Origin: Salinicola socius
GTDB taxonomy: Bacteria; Pseudomonadota; Gammaproteobacteria; Pseudomonadales; Halomonadaceae
Assembly (NCBI RefSeq): GCF_001937195.1
Contig: NZ_MSDO01000001.1
Location: 124,001-188,000, forward strand
Length of the DNA stretch: 64,000 nucleotides
Direction: 5' to 3'
Under the pieces are notes generated by a model that did no database searches, was not told where the DNA came from, and saw nothing but the letters and a program-made list of their open reading frames with translations. The position numbers and the translations under genes were made by a program. The stretch's first letter is position 1. Every line of letters begins with the position of its first letter. Shown here piece after piece: positions 8,470-17,696 of this stretch.

Positions 8470-9453
8470 ATGTTGACGACGACAACCCTCAAACATCTGC
8501 TGGCCGGTGCGGCCCTCGGTGCCACCCTGCTGGGCAGCCAGGCGGTCATGGCCGCGGACTACACGCTGAAATTCGGCCATCTGGCCAATGAGCAGAATAT
8601 CTGGAACAAGGCCGCGCTGAAGTTCAAGGCGCTGGTGGAAGCCAATTCCGATGGCCGCATCGAAGTCCAGGTGTTCCCCAACGAGCAGCTCGGCAGCGAG
8701 ATGGATGTGATCAACAGCATCCAGTTGGGGACCGCCGACATGACCATCACCGGCGAGAGCCTGCAGAACTGGGCGCCCGCCGCGGCGATGATGGCCGTAC
8801 CCTATCTGTTTCGCGATGCGGACCACATGCGCAAGGCCGTGGAAGGCGAGGTCGGTGATCAGATCGAACAGCAGATCACCGAGCGCACCGGGCTGGTGCC
8901 GATCGCCTGGTTCGAGCGTGGTCCGCGCGAGCTGACCTCGAACCGCCCGATCAAGACGCCGGACGATCTCGACGGACTGCGGATCCGGGTGCCCAACGTG
9001 CCGCTGTTCGTCGATACCTGGCAAGCGCTCGGCGCTCGGCCGACCCCGATGGCCTTCAGCGAAGTCTTCACCTCGCTGCAGCAGAACACCATCGAAGCGC
9101 AGGAAAACCCGCTCAGCCTGATCGAGAGCGCCAGCTTCAACGAAGTCCAGCAGTACGTCGACATGACCGATCACGTCCGCAGCTGGATCTACGTGGTGAT
9201 CGGCAAGCAGAAGCTCGAATCGATGCCGGACGATCTGCAGAACGTGGTACGCGACGCGGCCAGCGAGATGCAGTCCTACGAGGAAGGGTTGTTCGTGGAT
9301 GACCAGAAGCGCCTCGAACAGGCACTCAAGGACAAGGGCATGAAGTTCGTCGACGTCGATCAGGAAGCGTTCGCCAAGAAAGCGCGTCCGGCGGTACTCG
9401 ACGCGCTCGACGACGATCAGCGCAAGCTCTACGACGAAATTCAGGGTCTCTGA
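8470..9453 (+). CDS. dctP: TRAP transporter substrate-binding protein (DctP family)
   Basis: A 327-residue periplasmic solute receptor. A signal peptide occupies about residues 1-28 (hydrophobic LLAGAALGATLLGSQAVMA, then ADYTLKFGH). The mature part shows the DctP pattern: FPNEQLGSEMDVINSIQLGT, then GLRIRVPNVPLFVDTWQALG with the conserved Arg that pairs with the substrate carboxylate, and the AQENPLSLI segment. It captures a sugar acid and delivers it to the DctQM permease encoded downstream. The ribosome site ACAGGAGACTCACGCC precedes the ATG. Family length is normal. The ligand is probably L-gulonate, L-idonate or a related hexonate, judged from the operon. Confidence 0.93.
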   Translation: MLTTTTLKHLLAGAALGATLLGSQAVMAADYTLKFGHLANEQNIWNKAALKFKALVEANSDGRIEVQVFPNEQLGSEMDVINSIQLGTADMTITGESLQNWAPAAAMMAVPYLFRDADHMRKAVEGEVGDQIEQQITERTGLVPIAWFERGPRELTSNRPIKTPDDLDGLRIRVPNVPLFVDTWQALGARPTPMAFSEVFTSLQQNTIEAQENPLSLIESASFNEVQQYVDMTDHVRSWIYVVIGKQKLESMPDDLQNVVRDAASEMQSYEEGLFVDDQKRLEQALKDKGMKFVDVDQEAFAKKARPAVLDALDDDQRKLYDEIQGL

Positions 9454-9510
9454 CAATCGCACGCCGGGGGCACGACGCTCCCGGCCCCATTCCCCCGTTC
9501 GGAGATCGCC

Positions 9511-10104
9511 ATGTCGGAACAAGAAACGGACACTCAGCCGCAGGATATTCAGGAGAGCCTGGAGATCCTGAACCGTGTTCCGCGCCTGGGCGGCCCCATC
9601 GGCCGTCTGGCTAACGGGCTGGATCGCCTTCTGCTATGGCTGGCCGTGATCGCGCTGGTCGGGCTGTCGCTGACGGTATTGCTGCAGGTCGCTTCGCGAC
9701 TGTTTCTACCCATCACGCTGTCGTGGACCGAGGAACTCACCCGCTATCTCTTCATCTACATGGTGGCGCTGGGAGCCGGCGTGGTGCAGCACCGCAACCG
9801 CCACGTCAACGTCGAACTGTTTCACGGCTGGCTTGGGTTTCGCGGTCGTGCCGCTTATCTCACGCTGATCTCGGCAATCACTCTCGTGTTCACGGTCATG
9901 GTGCTGCCCAATGCCTGGCAGTTCGCCCAGATCGGGGCGTTTCAGACATCACCGACCCTGCGTATCCCGATGCTCTACATCTTTCTCTCTTCGGTAGTGC
10001 TGTTCGGGGCGCTGTTGTTGTACAGCCTGATCGGTCTCGCCGAGGGCATCATCGCCATCGCTCGTGGCGAACGCATCGACACCGCTCGCCAGGAGGCGCT
10101 CTGA
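9511..10104 (+). CDS. dctQ: TRAP transporter small permease (DctQ)
   Basis: A 197-residue inner-membrane protein with four hydrophobic segments: about residues 38-62 (LLLWLAVIALVGLSLTVLLQ), 75-95, 112-135 and 150-175. The N-terminal tail of about 35 residues is hydrophilic and a little longer than usual. The conserved family segment WTEELTRYLFIYMVALGAG follows the first helix. DctQ is the accessory subunit that pairs with DctM in sodium-driven TRAP transport. Its stop codon overlaps the start of dctM (TGATG), so the two are translationally coupled. Confidence 0.93.
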   Translation: MSEQETDTQPQDIQESLEILNRVPRLGGPIGRLANGLDRLLLWLAVIALVGLSLTVLLQVASRLFLPITLSWTEELTRYLFIYMVALGAGVVQHRNRHVNVELFHGWLGFRGRAAYLTLISAITLVFTVMVLPNAWQFAQIGAFQTSPTLRIPMLYIFLSSVVLFGALLLYSLIGLAEGIIAIARGERIDTARQEAL

Positions 10105-11384
10105 TGGAAATCGCCGTTCTCTTCATCACTTTTCTGGCACTGCTGCTGATCGGTCTGCCGATCGCCTTCTGCCTCGGTGTCTCGTCAGTGGCCTACCTGA
10201 TGCTCGGCGGCATCTCGCTGACCATCGTGCCGCAGCGCATGTTTTCCGGGATCGACTCCTTCGTGCTGCTGTGCATCCCCGGTTTCGTGATGGCCGGCAA
10301 CCTGATGAACGTGGGCAATATCACTCAGCATATCGTGCGCTTCTCCAATGCCCTGGTCGGCCACATCCGCGGCGGCCTGGGCCTAGCCAACGTCGGCGGT
10401 TCGATGATCTTCAGCGGCATTTCCGGCACCGCGGTGGCGGATGCCGCCAGCATCGGCTCGGTGATGATCCCGGGCATGGCCAAGGCCGGCTACGACAAGC
10501 CGTTCGCCGCCGCCGTGACCGCCGCCTCCTCGACGATCGGCCCGATCATTCCACCCAGCGTGCCGATGATCATCGTCGGCTCGCTTTCGGGCATTTCCGT
10601 GGGTCGCATGTTTCTGGCCGGCGCCGTGCCCGGGTTACTGCTGGGCATAGCGATGATGATCACCGCCTACTGGCTGGCGGTGCGGCGTGGCTATCCCAAG
10701 GAGAAACGCGCCACCTTCAAGGAGTTGATCAAGGAGGGCCGCAGCGCGTTCTGGGCGCTGCTGATGACCTTCATCATCCTCTACGGCATCATCGGCGGCC
10801 TGTTCACGCCGACCGAGGCCTCGATCGTCGCCAGCCTCTACGCGCTGCTGGTGGGCACCTTCGTCTACAAGGGGATCAACTGGCGCAACCTGGGCGGCAT
10901 TCTGTCGGACACCGTGATCACCTCCGCCTCGCTGATGCTGCTGGTCGGGCTGGCCAATCTGTTCGGCTGGATTCTGACCAGCCAGCAGATTCCGCAGATG
11001 CTCGCCGATGCGATTCTCGGCATCAGCACCAATCCGATCGTGGTCATTCTGATCCTCAATCTGATCCTGCTGTTCGTCGGTGCCTTCATGGAGACCATCG
11101 CTGCGCTGATCATCCTGTTCCCGGCGCTGCTGGGCGTGGCCACCGGCATCGGCATGGATCCGATCCACTTCGGCGTGATGGCGGTACTCAACCTGATGAT
11201 CGGCCTGACCACGCCACCAGTGGGTGTCTGTCTGTTCGTGGTATCGAGCATCGGCAAGCTGCCCATGCTGCGCGTGGCAAAAGCCATCGTACCGTTTCTG
11301 ATCTGTAACCTGATCGTGCTGATGTTGGTATCGTTCGTCCCGGCGCTGTCGCTGTGGCTGCCGAATCTACTGATGGGGAAATAG
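10104..11384 (+). CDS. dctM: TRAP transporter large permease (DctM)
   Basis: A 426-residue polytopic membrane protein starting MEIAVLFITFLALLLIGLPI, with about 12 hydrophobic segments. The DctM signature occurs in IFSGISGTAVADAASIGSVM, the TAASSTIGPIIPPSVPMI loop, and the C-terminal inverted copy ending GLTTPPVGVCLFVVSS. It forms the ion-coupled channel that moves the ligand brought by DctP into the cytoplasm. The frame is open upstream of 10104, but the ATG overlapping the dctQ stop is the natural start and gives normal length. Only four bases separate it from uxuB. Confidence 0.95.
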   Translation: MEIAVLFITFLALLLIGLPIAFCLGVSSVAYLMLGGISLTIVPQRMFSGIDSFVLLCIPGFVMAGNLMNVGNITQHIVRFSNALVGHIRGGLGLANVGGSMIFSGISGTAVADAASIGSVMIPGMAKAGYDKPFAAAVTAASSTIGPIIPPSVPMIIVGSLSGISVGRMFLAGAVPGLLLGIAMMITAYWLAVRRGYPKEKRATFKELIKEGRSAFWALLMTFIILYGIIGGLFTPTEASIVASLYALLVGTFVYKGINWRNLGGILSDTVITSASLMLLVGLANLFGWILTSQQIPQMLADAILGISTNPIVVILILNLILLFVGAFMETIAALIILFPALLGVATGIGMDPIHFGVMAVLNLMIGLTTPPVGVCLFVVSSIGKLPMLRVAKAIVPFLICNLIVLMLVSFVPALSLWLPNLLMGK

Positions 11385-11388
11385 CGCC

Positions 11389-12903
11389 ATGGCCGCAGCC
11401 GACATCCATATCGAGCGCGAGCCGAGCCGACGAACGTCGAGCGGGATCGGTATCGTTCATCTGGGCCTGGGCGCGTTCCATCGCGCCCATCAGGCGGTCT
11501 ACGTTCAGCGTTGCCTGAATCGCCTCGTCGACGACCGCGGGCTCGATGACCAAAGACGGACAGACTGGGGCATCTGCAGCGCCAACATCCGTTCCAACCG
11601 CACCCTGGTCGAGCAACTGCGCCAAGGCGACTGCCGCTACCACGTCGCCGAATACAGCGACAGCGAGCATGTCACGCTGCGGGACGTCACCGCCATCAGT
11701 GAAGCGCTCTACGCGGGGCCGGATGGGCCCGACCGGGAGGCGCTGCTGGCGCGGATGAGCGATTCCGCTGTCCGCATCGTCATGCTCACGGTGACCGAGA
11801 AGGGCTATTTTCTGAGTCCGAGCAGCGGCGAACTGCTGACCGATGCCGCGCCGATCGTCCATGACATCGCAAATCCCGAATCGCCGGAGACCGCGCCGGG
11901 CATGCTGGTGGAGGCGCTGGCGCGACGCCGAGCGGCCCGGGTCGCACCGTTCACCGTGCTGTGTTGCGACAACATGCCCCACAACGGCCAGCGCACGCGG
12001 CGCGCGGTGGTCTCGCTGGCCCGTCTTCACGATGAGGCGCTGGCCGACTGGATCGAAGCCAGCGTCGCCTTCCCCTCGAGCATGGTCGACCGCATCGTAC
12101 CGGCGATGACCGATGCCGATCGCCAGCGTCTGGCGGCGCTGGGGGTCGACGATCCCGCCGCCGTGGTCTGCGAAACCTTCAGCCAGTGGGTGGTCGAGGA
12201 TGATTTCCCGCTGGGCCGGCCGGACTGGGAAGCCGACGGCGTCGAGATGGTCGAGGACGTGGCCCCGTTCGAAACCATGAAGCTGCGCCTGCTCAACGGC
12301 GCCCACTCGCTGCTCGCCTATCTTGGCACGCTGGCCGGCATCGAAACGGTGGATGCCGCCGTTGCGCGCCCCGCTTTTCGTGAGTTGCTTCGGCACTATT
12401 GGCATCAGGAAGCGATCCCGACGCTGTCGCTGCCGACCGGTACCGATGCCGGCGCCTATACCGACAGCCTGCTGGCGCGCTTCGGCAACGACAGCCTGCG
12501 CCACCGGCTGCAGCAGATCGCCATGGACGGTTCGCAGAAGATTCCCCAGCGCTGGCTGGCCGGCGGTGTCGAGCGGTCGATCGACGGCGCCGACATCAGC
12601 GTAACCGCGCTGGGCGTCGCCGGATGGATTCGCTACACCGCGGGCACCGATCTCCGCGGCCAGCCGCATCCGGTCGACGATCCCTTGGCCGAGACGTTCG
12701 CCGCGCTGCATCGCCGTCACCCGGACGATCCGGTGGCGCTGGTCGCGGCCTTCCTCGCGCTCGATGCCGTTTTCCCAGCGGCGCTGCGCGACGATGCGCC
12801 TTTTCACACTCGCGTCGTGGACGCGCTGACGATCATCGAACGCGACGGCATCGAAGCGGCCATCGCCGCAATGTCCTACAAGAACTCAGACGGGAAAGCC
12901 TGA
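11389..12903 (+). CDS. uxuB: D-fructuronate reductase / mannitol dehydrogenase family (UxuB)
   Basis: A 504-residue polyol-specific long-chain dehydrogenase. An N-terminal NAD domain holds [18 protein letters not shown]. The family segments [11 protein letters not shown] (about 191-200) and VDRIVPAM (233-240) are present. The catalytic patch is [10 protein letters not shown] with Lys298, Asn303 and His306. UxuB reduces D-fructuronate to D-mannonate with NADH. Mannitol or altronate oxidoreductases share the fold, but the adjoining uxuA two bases later makes mannonate the likely product. A GGGGAAATAGCGCC site precedes the ATG. Length (504) slightly exceeds E. coli UxuB (486). Confidence 0.88.
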   Translation: MAAADIHIEREPSRRTSSGIGIVHLGLGAFHRAHQAVYVQRCLNRLVDDRGLDDQRRTDWGICSANIRSNRTLVEQLRQGDCRYHVAEYSDSEHVTLRDVTAISEALYAGPDGPDREALLARMSDSAVRIVMLTVTEKGYFLSPSSGELLTDAAPIVHDIANPESPETAPGMLVEALARRRAARVAPFTVLCCDNMPHNGQRTRRAVVSLARLHDEALADWIEASVAFPSSMVDRIVPAMTDADRQRLAALGVDDPAAVVCETFSQWVVEDDFPLGRPDWEADGVEMVEDVAPFETMKLRLLNGAHSLLAYLGTLAGIETVDAAVARPAFRELLRHYWHQEAIPTLSLPTGTDAGAYTDSLLARFGNDSLRHRLQQIAMDGSQKIPQRWLAGGVERSIDGADISVTALGVAGWIRYTAGTDLRGQPHPVDDPLAETFAALHRRHPDDPVALVAAFLALDAVFPAALRDDAPFHTRVVDALTIIERDGIEAAIAAMSYKNSDGKA

Positions 12904-12905
12904 TC

Positions 12906-14081
12906 ATGGAACATACCTGGCGCTGGTTCGGCCCTGCCGATCCCATCACCCTCGGCGAGATTCGCCAGGCCGGCGCAACCGGCATCGTCACGGCCCTGCA
13001 CGAGATTCCCAACGGCGAGGTCTGGCCGGTCGCCGCCATTGCCGAGCGTAAGCGCCTGATCGAAGCCGCCGACCTGACCTGGTCCGTGGTGGAAAGCGTG
13101 CCGGTACACGAAGCGATCAAGCAGGGGCTGCCGGAAGCCAAGCGTTATATCGACAACTATTGCCAGACGCTGATCCATCTCGGCGAGTGCGGTATCGACG
13201 TGGTCTGCTACAACTTCATGCCGATTCTCGACTGGACTCGCACCGATCTGGCCTGGCCACTACCTAATGGCGGCACCGCGCTGCGCTTCGACCAGACGGC
13301 ATTCGCCGCCTTCGATCTGTTTCTGCTTCAGCGTGAAGGGGCAGCAACCGACTACAGCGAGACCGAGCGGGAAGCGGCCAGCGCTTATCTGGAGACACTC
13401 GACACGACAGCGCGAACGCAGTTGATCGATACCGTCATCGCCGGGCTGCCCGGCACCGAAGAACACTACACGCTCAAAGATTTCCGTCAGGCGCTCGACG
13501 CCTACCGCGAGATCGATGCCGAACGGCTGCGCGCCAATCTGGCCACGTTTCTGCGCGCGATCGTACCAACTGCCGAAGCCGCCGGCATCCGCCTCGCGAT
13601 TCACCCGGACGACCCGCCCCGCGAGCTGCTCGGACTGCCTCGCGTGGTCTCGACTGCCGACGACGCCCAGGCGATTCTGGCGTGCGCCCCCAGCCCCGCC
13701 AACGGCCTGACCTTCTGCACCGGTTCCTACGGCGTTCGTGAAGACAACGATCTCGTCGCCATGGCCAGGCGGTTCGGGCCGCGGATCCACTTCGTGCACC
13801 TGCGCGCCACCCGGCGCGAAGCCGATCCGCTCAGCTTCCACGAGGCCGAGCACCTGGACGGCGACGTCGACATGGTGGGCGTGATCGGCGAGCTGGTTCG
13901 GGAACAGCGCCGCCGCCAGCGGGAAGGCGGCCATCGCCTGCCGATGCGCCCCGATCACGGTCACCACCTGCTCGACGACCTGAAGCGCGACAGCCGCCCC
14001 GGCTACCCGCTGATCGGTCGACTCAAGGGGCTTGCCGAGCTGCGGGGGGTGGAGACGGCGGTGCAGCACTGGATCCCGTAG
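12906..14081 (+). CDS. uxuA: Mannonate dehydratase UxuA (xylose-isomerase-like fold)
   Basis: A 391-residue protein beginning [20 protein letters not shown], as UxuA does. It has the family segments [14 protein letters not shown] (about 102-115), [18 protein letters not shown] (232-249), [10 protein letters not shown] (272-281), HFVHLRA, and [11 protein letters not shown]. The His and Cys residues of these motifs bind the Fe2+/Mn2+ that dehydrates D-mannonate to 2-keto-3-deoxygluconate. The ATG begins two bases after the uxuB stop, so translation is coupled. UxuA is unrelated in sequence and fold to the ManD encoded 6 kb upstream, although both act on mannonate. Confidence 0.95.
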   Translation: MEHTWRWFGPADPITLGEIRQAGATGIVTALHEIPNGEVWPVAAIAERKRLIEAADLTWSVVESVPVHEAIKQGLPEAKRYIDNYCQTLIHLGECGIDVVCYNFMPILDWTRTDLAWPLPNGGTALRFDQTAFAAFDLFLLQREGAATDYSETEREAASAYLETLDTTARTQLIDTVIAGLPGTEEHYTLKDFRQALDAYREIDAERLRANLATFLRAIVPTAEAAGIRLAIHPDDPPRELLGLPRVVSTADDAQAILACAPSPANGLTFCTGSYGVREDNDLVAMARRFGPRIHFVHLRATRREADPLSFHEAEHLDGDVDMVGVIGELVREQRRRQREGGHRLPMRPDHGHHLLDDLKRDSRPGYPLIGRLKGLAELRGVETAVQHWIP

Positions 14082-14170
14082 CGCCGTCTCGGCAACACGC
14101 CGAGGCGAGTGCTACCCAACTTGCGGCCGATGCCAATAGCGCCCGACCGCTAGCCCCTGGAGTCATCGAG

Positions 14171-15505
14171 ATGACAGTCAAAGAGCAACAACAACGGCCC
14201 TCTAGTGTTTCCTCAGCCACCGCAGGCCTCTCCCGACGCACTTTCCTGCAGGCGGTGGGCGTCGGCGCGGCCTGGGCGGTCAGCGCACCGGGCGCCTTTG
14301 CCCAGAACAGCGCGTCGCAGGCCGACCCGATCGCACCGGCCGCATCACGCTATCTGTACGTCGGCACCTATTCGGCGCCGAACACGGCTCCCGGTGGTGT
14401 CGCCCCGAGCCGCGCCGAAGGCCTCTACGTCTACCAACTAAATCACGCTACCGGCGATCTGAGCCACGTCCAGACGATCACCGCTGACAACCCGTCGTTT
14501 CTCGCCGTGGCGCCGTCGCAGCGCTATCTCTACTGCGTCAACGAACTCGGCGCAGACGCCACCGGCGAGCCGCTGGGTCGGGTCAGCGCCTACTCGATCG
14601 CCCCCGACACCGGCAAGCTGACGCTGATCAACGCCCGCTCGACCCGCGGTACCTGGCCCTGCCACTGCGCCGTTCACCCCTCGGGCGGGCACCTGCTCGC
14701 GGCCAATTACGGCACCGGCACCTTCGTCGTCTTCCCGCTGGGCGAGGATGGCCGAATCGAGCCGATGAGCGACCTGTTCCAGGCGCCGGGCAATGGCGGC
14801 GGGCCCGACCCGGTACGCCAGGAGGGGCCGCACGCCCATATGATGCTCGCCAACCCCGGCGCCCAGCACGTCTTCGGGGTGGACCTGGGCGGCGATACGT
14901 TGCTGGCGTGGCAGCTCGACCCGGCGACGGGCAAGCTGGCACCCGGCCCGGTTCCGCGGGCCAACGTGCCTTCCGGCAGCGGCTGTCGCCACCTGGCGTT
15001 CCACCCCGACGAGCGCCGGGCCTACGTCATCAACGAGCTCTCTTCGACCATCGACGTGTTCGACTTCGAGCCCCGCCGGGGTGCCTTCATCTGGCGCCAG
15101 TCGATCTCCACGCTGCCCCAGGGCACTCCCTTCACCCGGCCCGCCTTCAATCCAGACAATCCGGGCGAGGTGCCGACAGGGACGAACACCACCGCCGAAA
15201 TCCGGGTTCATCCCAGCGGACGCTGGGTCTATGCCACCAATCGCGGGATGGACAGCATCGCCATGTTCGAAGTCGACCCGAACTCGGGGCGTCTGGCCCC
15301 CATGGGCTGGGTCCAGAGCCGGGGGCAGATCCCCCGGGGCATGAACATCGAACCGTCCGGCCGCTGGCTCTACGTGGGCAATCAGAACTCGGACACCATC
15401 GCGGTGTTCCGCATCGGCGCGGACGACGGCCAGCTCGAAGGCCCGATCAAGCTGATCGACAGTCCGGTGCCGGTGGATTTCGCCTTCGGCCCCGCGGTGC
15501 GCTAA
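14171..15505 (+). CDS. Tat-exported lactonase, seven-bladed propeller (6-phosphogluconolactonase-like)
   Basis: A 444-residue protein. The N-terminus has a twin-arginine signal, LSRRTFLQAVGVGAAW (residues 20-35), and a cleavage site near AFAQ (about 44), so it should be folded before export to the periplasm. The mature part is the Pgl/YbhE-type beta propeller: YLYVGTYS, FLAVAPSQRYLYCVNE, CHCAVHPSGGHLLAANYG, HPDERRAYVINEL and RVHPSGRWVYATNRG are repeated blade motifs. Cytoplasmic Pgl lacks a signal, so the substrate is more likely a free sugar lactone such as gulono- or idono-lactone, hydrolysed before TRAP uptake. It ends the sugar-acid operon, 89 bases after uxuA. Confidence 0.85.
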   Translation: MTVKEQQQRPSSVSSATAGLSRRTFLQAVGVGAAWAVSAPGAFAQNSASQADPIAPAASRYLYVGTYSAPNTAPGGVAPSRAEGLYVYQLNHATGDLSHVQTITADNPSFLAVAPSQRYLYCVNELGADATGEPLGRVSAYSIAPDTGKLTLINARSTRGTWPCHCAVHPSGGHLLAANYGTGTFVVFPLGEDGRIEPMSDLFQAPGNGGGPDPVRQEGPHAHMMLANPGAQHVFGVDLGGDTLLAWQLDPATGKLAPGPVPRANVPSGSGCRHLAFHPDERRAYVINELSSTIDVFDFEPRRGAFIWRQSISTLPQGTPFTRPAFNPDNPGEVPTGTNTTAEIRVHPSGRWVYATNRGMDSIAMFEVDPNSGRLAPMGWVQSRGQIPRGMNIEPSGRWLYVGNQNSDTIAVFRIGADDGQLEGPIKLIDSPVPVDFAFGPAVR

Positions 15506-15665
15506 GGCAGCGGTGGCAGCGGCTCAGTTGGCGTCCGCGCATGGCGAGGGACGCCGACTGGGCTATGGTGGAACCACACCTCACCTCTCGGGAGCCATCA
15601 TGAACCGACCGCGTTCGTTCGATTCGCGCAGGCGCCTGGTCAGCAACGCCGAGTGATCGCCACGA

Positions 15666-15695
15666 GCGGCCGCTGCACCGGCGGCCGCCACTTTT
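15666..15695 (+). terminator. Possible terminator of the sugar-acid operon
   Basis: GCGGCCGC (15666-15673), a seven-base loop, GCGGCCGC (15681-15688), then CACTTTT. The stem is strong and the T-run short. It lies between the lactonase gene and the coaBC promoter. Inference from structure only. Confidence 0.5.
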
Positions 15696-15704
15696 ACCTC
15701 ACCA

Positions 15705-15734
15705 TTACGCAACCCGCGACCGCAGTGGTATGGT
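15705..15734 (+). promoter_or_regulatory. Possible coaBC promoter
   Basis: TTACGC (15705-15710), an 18-base spacer, and TATGGT (15729-15734) with a TG one base before it (extended -10). The leader to the coaBC ATG is about 25 bases. Fair match only. Confidence 0.4.
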
Positions 15735-15761
15735 AACGACCGAACCATCAGGACAGATTCC

Positions 15762-17021
15762 ATGTCGCTACCGATTGGTCCGGGATTGACCGGAAACCGC
15801 ATCCTGCTCGGCATCAGCGCCGGCATCGCCGCCTACAAGAGCGCGCATCTCGCTCGTCTGCTGAAAAAGACGGGCTTTGATGTGCGCGTGGTGATGACCG
15901 AGGGCGCACAGGCGTTCATCACGCCGCTGACGTTGCAGGCGCTCACCGGCGAACCCGTGCGGACGTCACTGCTCGACCCGGAAGCCGAGGCCGGCATGGG
16001 CCATATCGAATTGGCGAAATGGGCGGATATCGTCCTGATCGCGCCGGCCACCGCCGACCTGATGGCGCGACTGGCCCACGGTCATGCCGATGATCTGCTG
16101 ACGACGCTGTGCCTGGCGACCGAAGCCAGATGCCTGATGGCACCCGCCATGAACCAGGCGATGTGGCGTCATCCGGCGACGCTGGCCAATGCCGATCGAC
16201 TGGTTGAGCTGGGCTGGTCCCTGCTGGGGCCGGACGCCGGCGACCAGGCCTGTGGCGACGTCGGTCTTGGCCGAATGCTGGAGCCGGAAACCCTTCTCGC
16301 CCAGCTGCTGAGCGAGGTCGGACAATCCGGCGGAGAGTCGGTCAGAATGATGCCCGTGCATCAGGATCTGGCCGGCAAGCGCGTGGTGATCACTGCCGGA
16401 CCGACTCGCGAGGCACTGGATCCGGTGCGTTATCTCTCCAACCACAGCTCCGGCAAGATGGGATACGCACTCGCTGCCGCCTGCGTCGAGCGCGGCGCCA
16501 GCGTCAGCCTGGTGAGCGGCCCCGTCACATTGCCGATCCCCCCCGGGGTCAATCGAATCGACGTGACCTCGGCGACGGAGATGCTGGCCGCCGTCGAATC
16601 CCAACTGCCCTGCGATCTGTTCATCGGCTGCGCCGCCGTGGCGGACTATCGCGCCGCGGCCGTCAGCGAGCACAAACTCAAGAAGACGGACGCCGACAGC
16701 GGCCTGACCCTCGAGCTGGTGCGCAATCCGGATATCGTCGCCACGATCGCGGCGCGACCGGACCGCCCGTTCACGGTTGGATTCGCTGCCGAGACGCAGT
16801 CGCTGGAGACTCACGCCGGTAGCAAGCTCGAACGCAAGCGGCTGGATCTGATCGTCGCCAACGACGTCTCTCGCGAGGGCGTCGGTTTCGGAAGTGATGA
16901 CAACGCCGTCACACTGCTGTGGAAAACGCACGACCAGATACGTCATCTCGAGCTTCCGCTTCAATCCAAGGCGGCTCTGGCCGGCGCCATCGTCGATCAT
17001 ATCGCTGACCGCCTAACCTGA
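15762..17021 (+). CDS. coaBC: Bifunctional phosphopantothenoylcysteine decarboxylase / phosphopantothenate-cysteine ligase
   Basis: A 419-residue fusion that performs two consecutive steps of coenzyme A synthesis. The CoaC flavoprotein part (about 1-195) has the FMN-binding GISAGIAAYKSAHLARLLKK, the active-site His in GMGHIELAKWAD, the substrate motif APAMNQAMW, and the catalytic Cys loop CGDVGLGRMLEPE. The CoaB part (about 205-415) has VVITAGPTREALDPVRYLSN, SSGKMGYALA and the lysine motif HKLKKTDADSGLTLEL. Full length and intact. It precedes dut by about 110 bases, the standard gammaproteobacterial order. Confidence 0.96.
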   Translation: MSLPIGPGLTGNRILLGISAGIAAYKSAHLARLLKKTGFDVRVVMTEGAQAFITPLTLQALTGEPVRTSLLDPEAEAGMGHIELAKWADIVLIAPATADLMARLAHGHADDLLTTLCLATEARCLMAPAMNQAMWRHPATLANADRLVELGWSLLGPDAGDQACGDVGLGRMLEPETLLAQLLSEVGQSGGESVRMMPVHQDLAGKRVVITAGPTREALDPVRYLSNHSSGKMGYALAAACVERGASVSLVSGPVTLPIPPGVNRIDVTSATEMLAAVESQLPCDLFIGCAAVADYRAAAVSEHKLKKTDADSGLTLELVRNPDIVATIAARPDRPFTVGFAAETQSLETHAGSKLERKRLDLIVANDVSREGVGFGSDDNAVTLLWKTHDQIRHLELPLQSKAALAGAIVDHIADRLT

Positions 17022-17129
17022 CAGGGTGTCGATCGGTTCGCCTCCAGCGGTGGTAAACTATCGCTGTTTTATCAGGTCGTTTTTCGCATCAAACGCTTTC
17101 CCCTCATGCGCTTTCAGGAATGATTTTTC

Positions 17130-17630
17130 ATGTCACTCAGCCATTCTTCCACCGCGCCATCTGCGGCAGCGACGGTCAGACCCAGGCTCTCGGTCAAGAT
17201 TCTCGACGAGCGTGTGCACGACTATCCGTTGCCGCACTACGCAACCACCGGCAGCGCCGGCATGGATCTGCGCGCGCTGCTCGACGAGGCGCTGACCCTG
17301 ACGCCCGGTGACAGCGCCCTGGTACGCACCGGCCTTGCCATCCATATCGGCGATCCCGCCCTGGCAGGTGTGGTCCTGCCGCGCTCCGGGCTCGGCCACA
17401 AGCACGGTATCGTGCTGGGCAATCTGGTCGGACTGATCGACTCCGACTATCAGGGCGAGCTGATGATCTCGGTGTGGAACCGCGGCCGCGACACGTTCAT
17501 GCTCGAGCCCGGCGAGCGGCTGGCACAGTACGTGCTGGTGCCGGTGGTCCAGGCCGAACTCGAGATCGTCGAGGAGTTCGTCGCCACCGACCGAGCGGAT
17601 GGCGGTTTCGGTCACTCGGGTCGTCGATGA
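17130..17630 (+). CDS. dut: Deoxyuridine 5'-triphosphate nucleotidohydrolase (dUTPase)
   Basis: A 166-residue trimeric dUTPase that converts dUTP to dUMP and keeps uracil out of DNA. The five motifs are present: [10 protein letters not shown] (about 41-49), [12 protein letters not shown] (84-93), [14 protein letters not shown] (99-109), [16 protein letters not shown] (124-137) and V GGFGHSGR at the C-terminus. About 14 extra N-terminal Ser/Ala-rich residues precede the usual start. A later start is possible, but the frame gives no better ATG. Lies between coaBC and the yaeQ-like gene. Confidence 0.96.
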   Translation: MSLSHSSTAPSAAATVRPRLSVKILDERVHDYPLPHYATTGSAGMDLRALLDEALTLTPGDSALVRTGLAIHIGDPALAGVVLPRSGLGHKHGIVLGNLVGLIDSDYQGELMISVWNRGRDTFMLEPGERLAQYVLVPVVQAELEIVEEFVATDRADGGFGHSGRR

Positions 17631-17696
17631 ACGGCCGCCGATGATCCCTGCCGACCACGGCAGCAGTCAGCTGTTCTCTCATTGAAGGAATCCAGC

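Noticed and set aside
7342-9522. A 726-codon open frame on the minus strand across rspB and dctP
   Set aside because: It is antisense to two well-identified genes, rich in His/Gln/Arg as expected from a high-GC complement, and has no domain.
10064-11308. A 414-codon plus-strand frame in another phase over dctM
   Set aside because: Out-of-phase reading of dctM; Arg/Ala/Pro-rich with no motif.
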